64,000 bases of DNA, taken from NCBI RefSeq assembly GCF_032854445.1, contig NC_088300.1, positions 7,318,001 to 7,382,000 of the forward strand, in the 5' to 3' direction. The notes below the pieces were generated by a model, which was not told the DNA's origin, searched no databases, and worked only from the letters and a program-made list of their open reading frames with translations. The position numbers and the translations under genes are program-made. The DNA is from Liolophura sinensis. Lineage: Eukaryota; Mollusca; Polyplacophora; Chitonida; Chitonidae. This document shows, one piece after another, positions 12,230-25,700 of the stretch. Position 1 is the first letter of the stretch; each line of letters starts with the position of its first letter.

Positions 12230-12830
12230 AAGCACTCAGATGGACTGGGGCCCGCGGTTTGTGCGTGTCGCCTTGTTTACACGTCTCAAAAAAGCCTTAT
12301 TTTTGGCAAGGTCAATCCAGAACGATGAGTTGGCATTAAGTGTCGAGAAATGTCTGAGGAACTAAAAGTTCTGCTAGCACCGCGGTGACGTTTGGCTGTA
12401 AGGAAGATGGCTGGTCCCTCACTGGGTTCGCGCCTGGCCGTTAAGCACGTCCCAGCGCCATCTACAAACTATCCACCTTCCGGCCTGGCCTTGAACGCGG
12501 AGGTGAGTGTATAAGGAATGTGCGAATCATACGCGGAAATGATCCCAAACTTGTGTTTGCCCGCATCCTTTCAACCGGTACAACAACGAAGGCTGTTGGT
12601 GGGCCAAAGTCGGAATGACTCGGTAGTTTCCGCGGGGCCGCAGAAGGAGAGAACTCCTGACAAGGTTTTCTGGGGAGTTCGGTAAACAGCACGCGGGACG
12701 TTTAAACATGACTCTGATGTTGGAGACAGGAGTAGCGCCATTCAGAAGTCAGGTTCTGTTGTGTGCAATGGCTTTGTCTTTTTACCTCACTGACTGCTGT
12801 GAAAAACAGCGGGGAGAAAGCAACTGGACG
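12230..12830. promoter_or_regulatory. Candidate cis-regulatory block with CTCF-like site
   Basis: A GC-rich island in AT-rich surroundings. It contains a CTCF-like GCGCCATCTAC at 12455-12465 (motif on the minus strand). Overlapping minus-strand frames (12462-12709) have no known domain and end within the island. Confidence 0.3.
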
Positions 12831-13469
12831 TAAGCCCAGTTCAAGATTGGATCCAAGACTTCCAAATAAGCAGGCATAACATGTACACGGGCGGTCTTTG
12901 TCTTTACACCTGACTCGGAGACCACTAGGTACTAATCACTGCACGAACACCTACAGTTTGGTGTGACTGTGTCTATCTGGTGTGTCTACCAGCATACATC
13001 TCACGCCAATCATCTGTATACATAAATATATACATAAATGGCAAATACCACCAACGTGTGTATTAGGTGTATTTTAAAAACATTTTTGTTACAATAAGGC
13101 ACCTTTTCTGTGTTTGATAATTCGACCCCTCGCCTAAGCTGAGAGTTGCGTATTGTGTTTGTACAGGAAAAGTTAACTTAAATGTTTCGTTGTTTTATAC
13201 GGAAGTGGTTTTGATCGAGACTATTTTCTTGTCCACGAATAACACTAATTCATTCCGTAGTCAAAGATCGTCCTGTTTCGTTAGCTGGACGTGAATGCAC
13301 ACAAATTACAAAGCAAAAAAAAAAAAAAATTAACTCCATGAAAATGTATTTGTGCAAAGAGAGAAGTGGGCATGTAGCACAAGCTGACATCTGACCGGTC
13401 AATATTCGGGTTCGCGGGGGGGAGGGGGAGAACTTTATCCAAACAAGGGGCACGCTCGGTCCTCTCCAG
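12831..13469. other. Gene-free DNA with homopolymer tracts
   Basis: Contains a long A-run at about 13316-13329 and a G-rich tract around 13417-13429. No gene recognised. Confidence 0.5.
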
Positions 13470-13830
13470 GCGGCGTGGTCAATGAAAGTGCGGCTTGTGC
13501 ATGATCGACAGACTTAAAGAGAGACGTGGATCAATGGTGAGGGAGAGCGGGTCCTGCCCCAGCCCAGCGGCACCACCACCGGACTAGAGCCAACTATTAA
13601 ACCCATAAGACCTCATGTTGTTTACAAAGACTTCGTCTGACGAATCAGGATTTCACCAGAGCAATTTACAATCCTGGATTAACGGCTTAAGATGATACGG
13701 CTTGATCCGCGCCACCCGGACCTCAGTGCGCTTGACCCTTGCTGCTAATCAGCCTCTCGCTGGACACACCGGTGGTCAGTGACACTTTCAAGGTGATGAT
13801 GGTCAACAAGGATCGGACAGAGACTGATGT
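13470..13830. promoter_or_regulatory. Candidate cis-regulatory block
   Basis: Balanced-composition DNA between AT-rich stretches, containing a FOX consensus TGTTTAC (13619-13625) directly followed by a Sox-like ACAAAG, and CTAATCAG near 13746. Composition contrast and motif proximity only; a hypothesis for conservation testing. Confidence 0.25.
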
Positions 13831-13977
13831 GGAACTGCACACGTTTTCATGACAAAAAACATGGTCATGTGCGCTAGTCAACTGCTGTGACATGCACATA
13901 TCAGAGGAAGTGACGTGTTGACAGCGATTCCAGAATTACCATACTACTACTACTTAATTAACCCCTGAAAAAACACA

Positions 13978-14211
13978 ATTTCCCAAAGAATGAAAAACTG
14001 ATTATGGCTTACGTCATGTCATTTCCCACAGAATGAAAAACTGATTATAGCTAAACGTCATGTCAATTCCCAAAGAATGAAAAACTGATTATGGCTTAAC
14101 TTCATGTCAATTACCAAAGAATGAAAAACTGATTATGACTTAACATCATGTCAATTCCCAAAGAATGAAAAACTGAATACGGTTAACGTCATGTCAATTC
14201 CCAAAGAACAG
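13978..14211 (+). repeat. 44-bp minisatellite, about 5.4 copies
   Basis: Units beginning near CCCAAAGAATGAAAAACTGA recur with GAATG at 13988, 14031, 14075, 14119 and 14163, plus a final partial unit at 14206. Spacing is 43-44 bp. The variable part reads like TTATGGCTTAACGTCATGTC. The last partial unit serves as the target site of the next feature. Confidence 0.95.
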
Positions 14212-14246
14212 AGTGAGTGAGTGAGTGCTTGGCGTTTAACGTCGTA
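14212..14246 (-). mobile_element. Extremely 5'-truncated SINE (family A) stub with target-site duplication
   Basis: This 35-bp insert consists of (AGTG)n followed by CTTGGCGTTTAACGTCGTA, matching the 3' end of the SINEs at 17146 and 37031. It is flanked by a perfect 11-bp direct repeat, CCAAAGAACAG, at 14201-14211 and 14247-14257. That is the signature of target-primed reverse transcription that stopped after copying only the SINE tail. Element orientation is minus. Confidence 0.8.
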
Positions 14247-14257
14247 CCAAAGAACAG

Positions 14258-14620
14258 CGATATAATATGGTTATTCGTCAGTACATAAATATGTTGTATG
14301 TTATACGTGACCAAAGCAAACAACATAGATATAAAATGTCGGCAATATAATGAAGATGTTGTCTTACGTGACTGAAACAAAGAAAAAAGATATATTATTG
14401 CCTTTCTGCAATATATAAATATGTTGTTTGTTATACGTGACCAAAGGAAAGAGGACAGGTATAAAATGTCGGCAATATAATTAAGATGTCGACTTACGTG
14501 ACTGAAACAAAGGAAGAAGACATATTATTGCCTTTCTGCAATATATAAATATGTTGTATGTTATCCGAACCAATGAAAAGAGATATAAGATATCTGTTAT
14601 GCATTTAATGTCTTTATGTG
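14258..14620 (+). repeat. 130-bp tandem repeat, about 2.8 copies
   Basis: AAATATGTTGT recurs at 14287, 14417 and 14547, an exact 130-bp step. Units share GATATAAAATGTCGGCAATA, CTTACGTGACTGAAACAAAG and ATTATTGCCTTTCTGCAATA. The third unit decays after about 100 bp. It is unrelated to the 44-bp array beside it. Confidence 0.9.
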
Positions 14621-15345
14621 TGACTGAACCAACGCAGAGATATTAATACAACGTAGAAACTTGTTGTCACTGCGTGCCCGAATCACAGAGAGAAGATGTA
14701 TAATTAATGCATATGCTAGTCTGATGCCATAAAGTAACGAATTCGATAAAAATTATGTAGATATGCTCTAAATGTGGTCAGAATCCGAGTCAGTGTCTGC
14801 GAAAAAATGACGCAATTGTATCGTGCTGAATGTTAACAGCAGTAACAATTTAGGCAAGTGTTGTGAAAAATAGCACTGAAAAAATATACGGAAAAATGGA
14901 CGTATCTTAAACATGTGAAAATTAAGTATTAATATACCATGGCGATTTGGGGCCACAGGCAGAGTAAATATACCAATATCTCTGCCACAAGCAGAGAATA
15001 TATAAATACTTTGTGAGCTAAAATCGGGTTGGATTGATCAAAAGGAACACAAACTGGCAGATGTCGTAATTGGTGTAAATGCTGAATGTTTGACAACGAT
15101 TTGGTTGAACACCACACGAATATTATCTCAACTATATGGTGTCTGAAAGATACAAATAAAACGAAAATTCTGGGTACTCTGGTTTCCCCCACCCATATAC
15201 GTGACGGCTGTTTTGCAAGTGAAAAAATTCTTGAAAATATTGGTAAAATCAACAAAATAAATGAAACAACTCCAATATCATTAAAACAAACTTATAGCTT
15301 CATTTGGCAATAATTCCTTTTGTAATAATTCATAATTTAAGTACG
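14621..15345. other. Gene-free AT-rich DNA
   Basis: Two overlapping chance frames on opposite strands (14929-15255 minus, 15086-15313 plus) have no domain. No repeat is evident. Confidence 0.5.
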
Positions 15346-15745
15346 TTGGTTTCCTCATGACTCCCATGCAATCGTGTTTCCTCATGATTTCCATGCACAT
15401 GTGTTTCCTCTGGACTAATCAGTTTCCTCATGACTCCCACGTGTGTTTCCTCTGGACTCTAATGGGTCTCCTCAACGCTCTCAAAGGATTTTTTCTAAAC
15501 TATCAAGGGTTTGCCCTTTACTCCCAAGAGATTTCCTCAGGGCTCTCTAGACCCTCACGCGTTTCCTCTAGACTCTCAAGAGATTCCCTCTACTCTCACG
15601 GGCTCCCTACGGACTGTCACAGGTCTCCTCAGGACTCTCGCGGGTTTCATCTAGACTCATCCCTCCAATAGATTTCCTCTGCTCTCACGGGCTCCCTACG
15701 GACTGTCATAGGTCTCCTCTAGGCACTCATGGATTTTCTCCACCA
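15346..15745 (+). repeat. Degenerate 20-24-bp minisatellite (TTTCCTC...GACTCTCA)
   Basis: Roughly 17 imperfect units of the form GTTTCCTCTAGACTCTCACG run through this stretch with frequent indels. A longer internal duplication (CTCTCACGGGCTCCCTACGG then ACTGTCA) appears near 15592 and 15683. The 104-codon frame at 15357-15671 is a by-product of the repeat and not a gene. Confidence 0.85.
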
Positions 15746-17145
15746 GTAAACCTGACTAGCGTCATTTAACAGAAATATTATATTTGAGCATACGCAAACG
15801 AAGAAGAACATTATATGCCATGTGAGTGCTTTCATGCATCTATTTCCAGGAATTACGATGCCAGCTGTTGGGAGACCGTATGAGGATAAAGGATGGGATT
15901 CTGAATCAGTGTTGTAAGTGAAGTCAAAGTGGATAGTTCCATCCAAACTTATGTGTGATCTACCGAGTTTGTGAGTACGCGAGGACGGTGTGAAGGCGAT
16001 TACCGCCCCGGGTGCTGAATCTGGGCATGTCTCCATGCGTGGACAGATGGTTGATACCGGCAGACAAATGGCCAACAGGCCGGAGAATGTAGAGAATATT
16101 GTACAAGACACGGAGCATCTTGGCTTTAATCTGATAATGCTGGTCTCATGGCTGCCTTCTTACCATTCAGAAAAGTTATTCAACATCACGTTATTGTAGT
16201 TTCCTATAGACTTCAGAATCTTCCCTCAGGGTTGAAATCTTGTCCCACATGGTTCCCGGGTGTAGATTGGGCAAGTCGATGGCGGTGAGTCGTTCTGAGA
16301 GTCCACTTCACCCGTGTCAAGGTGGTGGACTACCCCAGGCCACGAGGCTTGGTTTGGACCACAACGCTGTTCACATCAGCGGCAATTTTATTCTAAGTGG
16401 ATTAGAAATTTGCTCGGATCAGCATCGTGGAGGTTGAAGATACGGGCCTTAGAAAAGACGTCTTTGTGGCTGGGCTTGGAGAGATTGGGCCAATCCAGGG
16501 AGAAGTAATTAGTCGTCATAAAACTAGTGTTTGACTTCAATTATAGACAGGCCAAGTGTAGAGCAGCATCTTCCATCCTTATAGTTCCCCCCAGCGACAT
16601 CCTATTATCTTATTAAAGAAAATTAACCCTGCCTGTCATCCGCATCTACGCTCCACGATCAGTCAGCTCGCTTCGTAAAAGAGAAAATCGAATCGAGTGG
16701 AAACTGATGTTTACACAAACAATATTTAGCTCTAATTAGGATGTTAGAAGGATTTCTTCGCCGCAGCAAAGTAAATATCCGCAGACAAGATCGAGAAATA
16801 AAAAAAATGGGTAGTAGTTAGCAACAACAGCCTAGGTACAAATAACGCCGCATTGTCCTCCCAAGTACATGCAGACTTCTCTGTATTACAGCCCGACTGG
16901 CTAGCCAGATAACATTTATTACCAGACCAACGATTTTATATACCTGCAGCACTTCTCAGATGGCATCTCATTTAACAGCTTTATCAAGAGAAAAAAATGT
17001 AGCTCGATTGGCAAATAAAAGCTTTTGGGAATATACAGTGCATTTTATGCTTGATATTTCTTTTTGACTGTTATATATCTGAAAGATTTGCAATGATGCT
17101 AATTTTCTAGTCCACAAAGTTATCAAACTGCTTTTGTTCCTCGAG
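15746..17145. other. Gene-free DNA
   Basis: About 15820-16510 is of balanced composition with overlapping short frames on both strands (15719-16111 minus; 15990-16199, 16240-16437 and 16314-16508 plus), none with a recognisable domain. The rest is AT-rich. Confidence 0.45.
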
Positions 17146-17461
17146 TGAGTGAGTGAGTGAGTGCTTGGGGTTTAACATCGTACTCAACAATTTTTTAGTC
17201 ATATGACGACGAAGGAATCCTTAGGGTGTATGTAATGTGCCTCCTTGTTGCAGGACGGATTTCCACCGATCTTTTATCTAGTGCTGCTTCACTGAGGCGA
17301 CTTACCGAACCGAACCATTATATTGATACAAGTCAACAAGTCGTTGTACTATCTCCTTCATGCTGAATGCCAACCGAGGAAGTTACAACTTCCTTTTTTT
17401 TCAGGTCTTAGGTGTGACTCGATCCAGGATTGATCCTGGATCTACCGTTCCCGAAGCGGAC
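17146..17461 (-). mobile_element. tRNA-derived SINE, family A, 5'-truncated
   Basis: On the minus strand the element has a partial tRNA-like head with B-box-like GGATCGAGTCACACC, a body shared with the 37-kb copy (for example GGAAGTTGTAACTTCC and GGTGGAAATCCGTCCTGCAA), the core TCGTCGTCATATGACT, and a tail CCCCAAGCACTCACTCACTC. The head stops at GTCCGCTTCGG, so the A box is missing. A near-perfect 11-bp target duplication flanks it: TGTTCCTCGAG at 17135-17145 and TGTCCCTCGAG at 17462-17472. It has no coding capacity; families like this rely on a partner LINE. Confidence 0.85.
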
Positions 17462-17472
17462 TGTCCCTCGAG

Positions 17473-19737
17473 AGAAGCAACTTTAAGTAATGCAGGCCAG
17501 ACTATTAGAAAAGTCATGATATTACACCTGATTGCTTCTTCTAGCTTCAGACATACCTATGCTTCTGAGTTTGAGCGGAATGTAAAGTTTTGGCAAAATA
17601 CAAGAGAGCCCAACACGAAGCGCATTCTCTAATATAACAGCCCTTGTTGTTACGTGACGTATATACATGAACCAAATTCTAAATTCCTGAATTAGACATC
17701 GTCTTCAGTGAATTAATATCAAAGTGACTTGTTTCTCATCATATTACCTGTGTCTCAAGATAAATAGAGGTTGGAAACATTTGTACATACATGCATATGT
17801 GTTAAACGTGTTACGCTCTTCTTGAACGGTTTTGAAAACAGTGCCATATAACCATATACGGATGGAATGTCATTGATTCTTATGTGCCTTGCAAAGTTAA
17901 GTAAAATCCTTAAAGCACGTCTATATGCAACTTTATTTGATGTAGAACATGTTTTTTATATGTTGTGGGTTAAAATAATATTGTCCATTATATATGTTGG
18001 ACACCTACGCTGCTGATTGGTGGCATGTGTAATTAGCCTCTATACGCGCCTGGTGTATGTTTGGAGATGTACATCGAGTCGATGTTAACATGTTACAGTT
18101 ATATGTATCTATTGGTATACAAAGGTTCTCAGCACGGACAGGGTAATTACTGTTACCGGGCTCTCCTTGAATGCCATAAAGAGTCTGAAATATAAATCGA
18201 CAAGAACGCAAAGAAAAGACCTGTGTATTTATACTGTTGAGTTCTTTTGCGAAATATTATCAATTTTTTAAAATGGAATCAATACATTTACTCATATATA
18301 TAACACTAAATATTTCTCTGGAAAACAATTTAGGGCGTCTTACATAATAATATAAACTTATGTTATATACATACATTTATTTTGCTGCTTTATTTTCTTT
18401 CTACTTTCGCCACATGACTGAAGCACTGAGAATGCAGTGTTTAAGACTTAATGGTTTATTCTTTATATCACTGAGGGTTTGATTGATCGAAGTTCGTGTT
18501 TGTTAAAAGAGGCCCGCGTTATAATGGTAATCGTCACAATGCCCTATCACCTCAACGTTATAACAAGGTTGTCAGTCTGGGGATAGTTCTATGTCTATTG
18601 CGTAGCTGAATTTCTCATCAATAATGTTTACTCTACGTGAAATTCTATGATACTCTCAAGAGCGTGGGGTTTTGATAGACTGTTGATGGGTAAAAACTTT
18701 GTCCTCCTTCCGAAGGATCTATATATACATGTTCTCATATAACGGCAATTATTTGCTGAGATGGCAAAAGAGCTATATATTTAAAGCTCGATTGTTTTTT
18801 AGCCATGAGTTATATTGATGCCAGGTGATGTTTCAGGTGATCTATGTACTATAGCAGGAAACGGCAATGGCTTCATGTCCAATAGCGCCTCATTTATGAC
18901 GATCCAATTTGATTTTTGCGTCAGAATTTACACACTATTTTTTTAGGCAACAGCATACCGATTCCACACGAAAAGTTATTCTTAGAGGTACACATTTATT
19001 GTCACTTAATATAGATAGTAATTTAAACTCGAAGGCAGAATTTTGATTTTCTTGCGTGGTATATTGTTTGGAGTATTGAGAATATCTTCCAGTTATCCTC
19101 ATAAAACTAGCAGCGTTTTCTCTATGCCATATGATTTCCCTTATTTCAAAAGTATATGCTTCATACCATATAGATATTGGTTTAAATTTTGTAAATGGGT
19201 ATTCTTATTTACCTTTTCCCGTACAGTGGCGACTTCTGTCCAAATTGGATTCACCATTCTTCTCTATGTTAAGAGTTTGTTCACAAATCCTGATCACAGT
19301 GGCAAGAATGAACAATACGCCACACAACGTCCAGGACAACCTTCGACGATAAAGGTTTCCCATTGTCGACATGAGATTTTATATTCAGGTGGATCATGCG
19401 TTAATCAGATTTGGTTACTAGAATTAGCAGTACACTATATACCCGTTCTCATATAAAAGACTGTTATAGTTTACGTAGAAATTTCAAAATTTCATTTATC
19501 AAATAGAGAATTTTTGTTTGTATAATTTTTAAAAAGCCAGGTGGCATTAAAAATATATCCATACATTTTAGACAGATTTCAAGGGTACTATTTAATCAAG
19601 ACGCATGCGTGCTAAACAGTCTATATAAGTCTGTGCAGAAACCGCTGGGTACACGTAGTCAAAAGTACTGCTTACACTATATATACTTGAATAAAACAGT
19701 ATGAGCTATGTACTTCCCGTTTAATAGTAACATTTGT
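17473..19737. other. Gene-free AT-rich DNA
   Basis: The 137-codon frame at 19043-19456 is Phe/Ser/Tyr-rich with no domain, as expected of AT-rich non-coding DNA. Nothing else is recognised. Confidence 0.5.
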
Positions 19738-19785
19738 TAGGTCCTAGAAATGAGGCAATGATAGGTCCTAGAAATGACGCAATGA
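19738..19785 (+). repeat. 24-bp tandem duplication
   Basis: TAGGTCCTAGAAATGAGGCA followed by ATGA is repeated once at a 24-bp step with one substitution (GAGGC versus GACGC). Confidence 0.85.
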
Positions 19786-22700
19786 TGAAGCTTATTTTTT
19801 CAAATGTCTAAAGTTTTTCATAATGAGTAAAGGACATCCTACGTCATGTCCTGCTTCATTTTTCTTTGTAATTTGTCTACTATCTTGGGTTGGGGCCGCG
19901 CGTTGAGGCCTTTGAGGTCAAGTGTCAGAATGCAGTTCTATAGCTGATTTGGTTACAGCTTTGCGTCATGAGGTTTGTCAAGGAACAGGCGAAGGACGCT
20001 GCTTATACCGCTATATTCTGTCCGGTTTGGTCAACACTTAAACTCGATAAGTGCACAGTTCTTGAGTTAAACACAATTTTGAACACTATTTTGGATTAAT
20101 CGTTTAAAGCTGTAATATCGATGCTTTGTTCTTTGGCCATGTTTATTTTTATTTCGGAGTACATGTTCCAATTTTTGAGAACATCAAGCATACGGTCGTC
20201 ATGGTCTCCTATAGATTTGACGTTGGCAATAATTCTTATTTTTAGGAATTCCAAATGAAAATAAAAAGTTTTCTTACTGTGGCTTACGTTTTTTTTTGTT
20301 TCTTTCTAACAAGCCTCGGCCGTCTTATATCTATACCGTACAATGGCAATCAATTCGATCCTTAATTTCAGAGCGATACCGACAAGATCATGTCATTGTC
20401 AAACTTTCTGTAGAAAGGTAAAAATACTGTATAACTCAGAGTTCACATTAGCTATAATCTTTTGTAATTTGGATAATTGGCTGGTGAAAATATGTATAAA
20501 AGTGGTAGCAAATTTAAAGTTTTCTTTTTCGTCTCAGAATAAATACGTGTAGCAACAAACTATGTAGTTTTGTTTTACAAAAATTCGACCGTCTCCAAAT
20601 GTACCAAACTTTTTGGGCGGGGTCTCTCTCCAAAACGAAACACCCATTCAGCTGCAGTTTCATGGCCTTGTCCGGAGGAAACCAACGACTCCCACGAGAA
20701 ATTATCATACCTAGTAGCTGGTTCCGTTTACTTCCAGAAGTCTTCTGGTGTTTTATCACAGATCCACTATACACCCACTATAAATCAGCGAAAGACGTTG
20801 TTCGCTGTTAGATAACTCCAAGGTTTTTGTCATGATTCCACGCGTGAGTCAATGAAGTCTCTCTGTCCGTTGCATCGGATTGTGTATATTGTGTGGATAT
20901 TCAGGAGAGGGGTATCTGTTAGCGTGTTCGTCGGTGGTCTCTTGTCACAGGTGGCAGCTTTTCAAAATAGGTCAGTCTTCAGAAATGGTCAAATGACCTG
21001 AGGCCTAGTCAAAACCGCACACCTCTGCTATTTACTGCCTTTTGTTGGGGGCCTTCTCCAAGGCTTTGTTCCGGCACTTGATAGCTTAGCGCTTCATAAT
21101 AGACAGAACACTCCGTTCTCAAAGGGCGAACACGTGTGCTTCAATGCCAGCGACTAAGACCCATTTGCCCGCTCAGTGTCAGCCTGTCGGTTTTATATAC
21201 CGATTTCTGAACATACATTCTCCACCATATTTTCACATCATTTAAACACACAATAGGCTAACATAGAACAATTATCACCAACTGCCAAAGAATTTTAAGA
21301 AACAAATCACGTGAGAACAAAAAATAATAGAGTTTTATTGTGAACGAAGCGCGAAAATGGTTACAAGTTTAAATGTTGCTTATGGAATAAGTGTAATACA
21401 CGAGAGAAAACGCAGCGAGGTAAAGAAGCCGCCATCAAGAAGTTTATTAGCTCAACAACTTAGTGCAGCTTTGTCATATAGAAGACAAAGTACTGTGACA
21501 TGGAATAAAATCATCCCTGTCGAGAAAACGGCCCATTATCTACATTGCAAGTCTGCGTGTGGACTGAACACAACAGCGCGCCCGTAACCGACAAAGGTGT
21601 GTGCGCAATCCTACACCTTATGATGTATAAATAAACAAATATACACTAATTAAACGCCGTTTCTACATCTTTGATATTTATACATGTGGTAACTAACATT
21701 AAAAAGAAATAAAGAACAATGAAATAAAAAATGGTATTCTTAACACTATTGCTAATATTCGACACGTTTGTTCTCAATATAGGTTATGGCTCTGGAAAAT
21801 ATAGTATAAGATTAGTTGTAAGTTCAAGTATGTCTTCCTTCGCGGAATTATTAAAGATGGCAAGAGTAACGGAAGAAATGGAAGGAGATAACTGAGGATT
21901 AGGCAAGTTTTACCAAACCATACTGACAATTCTTTGGAAAAGAACAAGACAGGCTGTTAAAGACAATCTTTACAATAAGGCGAAATGTAGTCTTAATATA
22001 TCATTATGTAACAATACAGAATCCCAGATAAAAGTAAAGACACCATTTCCCACATATACTAGCCATAAGCTATTAATAAACCTCTTATTATGATAACATT
22101 TATTATCTATTCTCAACAGATATAATCAACCCTGTTGCTATAGCTGAAGGATATACACCCATCATGTTACCGCATGTTATCAGTCAAAACTCGTGGATCC
22201 TTTTTTCGGTTGTATTCTGGATTTACGAGTTCCATAAAGACCATTGTCTCTTTAGTCAATGTCTAACTTGTGCACACTTTCTACAAACACATTTATTTGT
22301 TAGAATCCAAACTTGGCCGTTTGCAACCGTAAATGTACATATTATTTCAGAAAGACATCTACAATTATAACAGGGAAAGTTTCGCTTTTTATAAAAAATT
22401 AACGTAATCTGAAATTTTGTTTTGAATGAGGATAATAAAAATCGATTAATGGGGCAAAATGGCTATGTTTGCTTACGTTCTCTTTGTCACGGGTCGCCGT
22501 CTGTGTTCAAGATACTTGCCGGAGTTTCTTAGCCGTGCATAATTCATAAGGCCAAGCTCCACGCCATTGCAATGAAATGTCTCGACGAACCTGAATGAAA
22601 AAACAAACAAATAAAGGGTGCATGAGAGAGGAGGGTTTTACCTTACTGAACAATGATATAATACAAGGCTTTGCAAGACAAGAAGCTACCCACGCCGATA

Positions 22701-25700
22701 GCCCCGTGTTGACATCCTGAATATTGTGAGTCAAGGACCGAAAAGCGAGTCTTCTCTCCAAGCGGTTATAATGCCAGGCCTTCAAACGCCAGCACGGTCA
22801 CATTAAAATTAATGCTGTACAGTAAATACAAACGCTGCTCCGACCAAACAATACTGCAAAACATGACGTACACAGAGATGATACTTCGTGGCCCGATAAT
22901 CCCGGCATTTATTGATAATCCCCTCAGTTTGTTTACATTAAACCCCGCTTCAGTTGTTTTCACACACGCCGAACTTAAATAGTTAACTATATAGCTTCAA
23001 TTCATGGGAGTCTTTCAACAGTCAATGTGCACTTGACCCGCAAATTCATCTGCGATTGACAGACATACATACAGGATTGACTTCAGAAATCAAAGAAGGG
23101 ATTTGCAGCATCTTTTTCTCTGTAAAATACAGGGAGCGTCCTATATATGTAAATTATAGCATTACTTAACTGGTGGTGCGTATACCTGATCGCTTTCTTG
23201 TGTGAAGAGGTAATATACAAGTCCTTGATGCAGACATTTTGGACGAAATCGTGAATCAAATCTACGCATTCGATATTCAAATGTCAGCTGTCATGAACTG
23301 AGTACACACACCATGCTCATAAGCTCACTATCCTTTACGCAAAAAGATGTTAAGACAACTTTTTCACTTTTATTACCTTTTTATCTAATTCAAGATATTG
23401 AATATCAACTAATAATACGTGTAGCATATAGAAAATCCACGACAGTGCATACCTGAACCTAGTCTATAGGGATGCCCAATGCACTTAAACTATTACCAAT
23501 TCATCCAAGATGACAAAGCAAAACTTGATGAACTTTACCACACAAAATGAAATCAAGTCAGCAGGATTTATTCTGGATATAGACCTGCAAGCTATTTCCA
23601 TATACATATGTATGTTGCCCATATCATTTACAAGATTGAAGCTATACTGTTTGTTCTGTTGTGATGGGATACAAATAGACCGTCAGCAAACAACATTAGC
23701 ACCGAATCCATGAAATATTTGATACCATACCATACAGCCTTCAAGTAACTGACAATGTGAATTTAGCCAGAAATCCATGAAACTTTCAATATAAGAGAGT
23801 TATCATAGAATTTAATGAAACTTCTGAGGTCGTACATTCATGGTGTGAAGAAAAAAACATCCATTATTTTTTATAACTGGTATACAAATGTTTGTTTCGA
23901 CGCGTACCAAAAGTTACCAAAAAGACAATAACTGTTCTAGGTATGAATTATTCGGATCAGAAAAAATGGATCTCAGCAATTTATAAGCAAGTATAACTCG
24001 TATTGTGCATAATGACCACAAATTACTTTTATGTGAAATACAAATAAAATAACAAAATTGCACAAGACGTGAACTTTTACGGTTGTTTTTCGAGAAGCAG
24101 AAGCAGTTTAATTTAGTTTGGGTTGTATTTTATTATTAAAATCAATATGTACATTCATATAATATGGAGTGTCATTCCGGGAAGCAAGCAACAATGTACT
24201 ATTTTGTGTTTTGCCACAAAAATGAGATGTTTCTCAAAACTAATATCAGTAGAGAGTGATACAGTGTAAGGGGAAAGAGAATGAAATTAGATACATTATA
24301 CATCAACATTGTTGGTTACACCTATAAATATCGAGATTTGTATACATATTACAACTTTTCACATTGCGGCCCGGGTGTAGTGGTGGTTGGGGCGGATAGA
24401 GGAACCGCAAAATCTTTCTGGTTTACTCCATAACCGTCAATTGGAGTCCGAGCCCAGCTGTCCATACAACGTTTGATTTACCTTAACCTGGCTGAATGTA
24501 ACAAGATGAAGATCTATGTTAACAATCAAATACCATAACGTTAAATCGAAACTTCCGCCCTGGAACACCGCTGGACCTTCTTCGCTAGTTAGACAAAAGA
24601 GTATAGGAAAGTGCAAGAGAAGAGGGCATGTGGCAACATAAGTCAAGCCGGACCTCTGTTAACACAGGCCTAACACTGGCAGCAAAATTTAAACAATCCT
24701 GCAAAGTGAGAAATTAAAATCATACTTTAACATTTTGATTTTTGTACAAGAACAGCGATTCCAGTTAATAATTTCGCAGTGGTTACTATTCGAAGGTAGC
24801 AATGAACAAGTATTAATAATCATGTCTTCTAAGACATGTTTTCAAATCTGTACTTATCTTCAGTATTAATCATCCATCCAAAAAAGTGTAAGCCGACAAG
24901 AAAGTGTCTTTTGTTAGTCACATGTCACATTGTTGGTTTGGTGGTTTTCAGGTTGAATACATTTGTTAAACAGAACAAAGATGAAAATTTTAATCGTTAA
25001 TCCCGTAAATGCGTGATGTCTAAATTATCAAGAAAATAAAGGAACATAAGAAAGTTAGCTTTTGATTTGGAACTTCTTTTGTTTGTTAATGGTTTGTTCA
25101 TATGGAAAAGCAGATTGTCTGTAATGCCAGACAATTTCGTATACACAAGATAATCCGATAAGACAAGCTATACAGATATGTGCTGACAAGACAATGATCG
25201 GTTGGGCATCCCTGTAACTGTGGCGAGTTATGTCCCTTTAACACAAGTTTACCTGAGAACTAAACCTATTTGCGTCCAGCGAAAAAAGCGTGGCCGTACA
25301 CATAAAGAAGAGGCAAACAGACGGTTTATTTCCAACGGGAGCTTTGTGGTGTCACAAAACACCTCATGTTTCTATGTTAAAATGTCGCAAACAATCAAAT
25401 TAGGAAGAGAATTAAATAAAAATAAAATTGACCCATATCGTTGGTTAATATACACCGTGAGGCAAACAAACGACAGAAGTTTAATTTCATTACATCTGTC
25501 ATTTATCAATGTACGCTCTTGCCATTTGAAATTAAAGGATAAAAGCACCCGCATTAATATGGGGAAGAGTATGCACAATGCCTTCTGAACGTTTTTATCA
25601 TCTGTATGATGTTTGTATGCGCTTAATCAGAAATAACGGTACAAACCTACGCCTACAGCCTATGCTGGCGAAAGCATGCGTGGTAACTAAAAGATTACGC

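Noticed and set aside
15357-15671. 104-codon repetitive frame
   Set aside because: It is the translation of a degenerate minisatellite.
19043-19456. 137-codon frame
   Set aside because: Phe/Tyr/Ser-rich, no domain; overlapping frame in another phase; no gene context.
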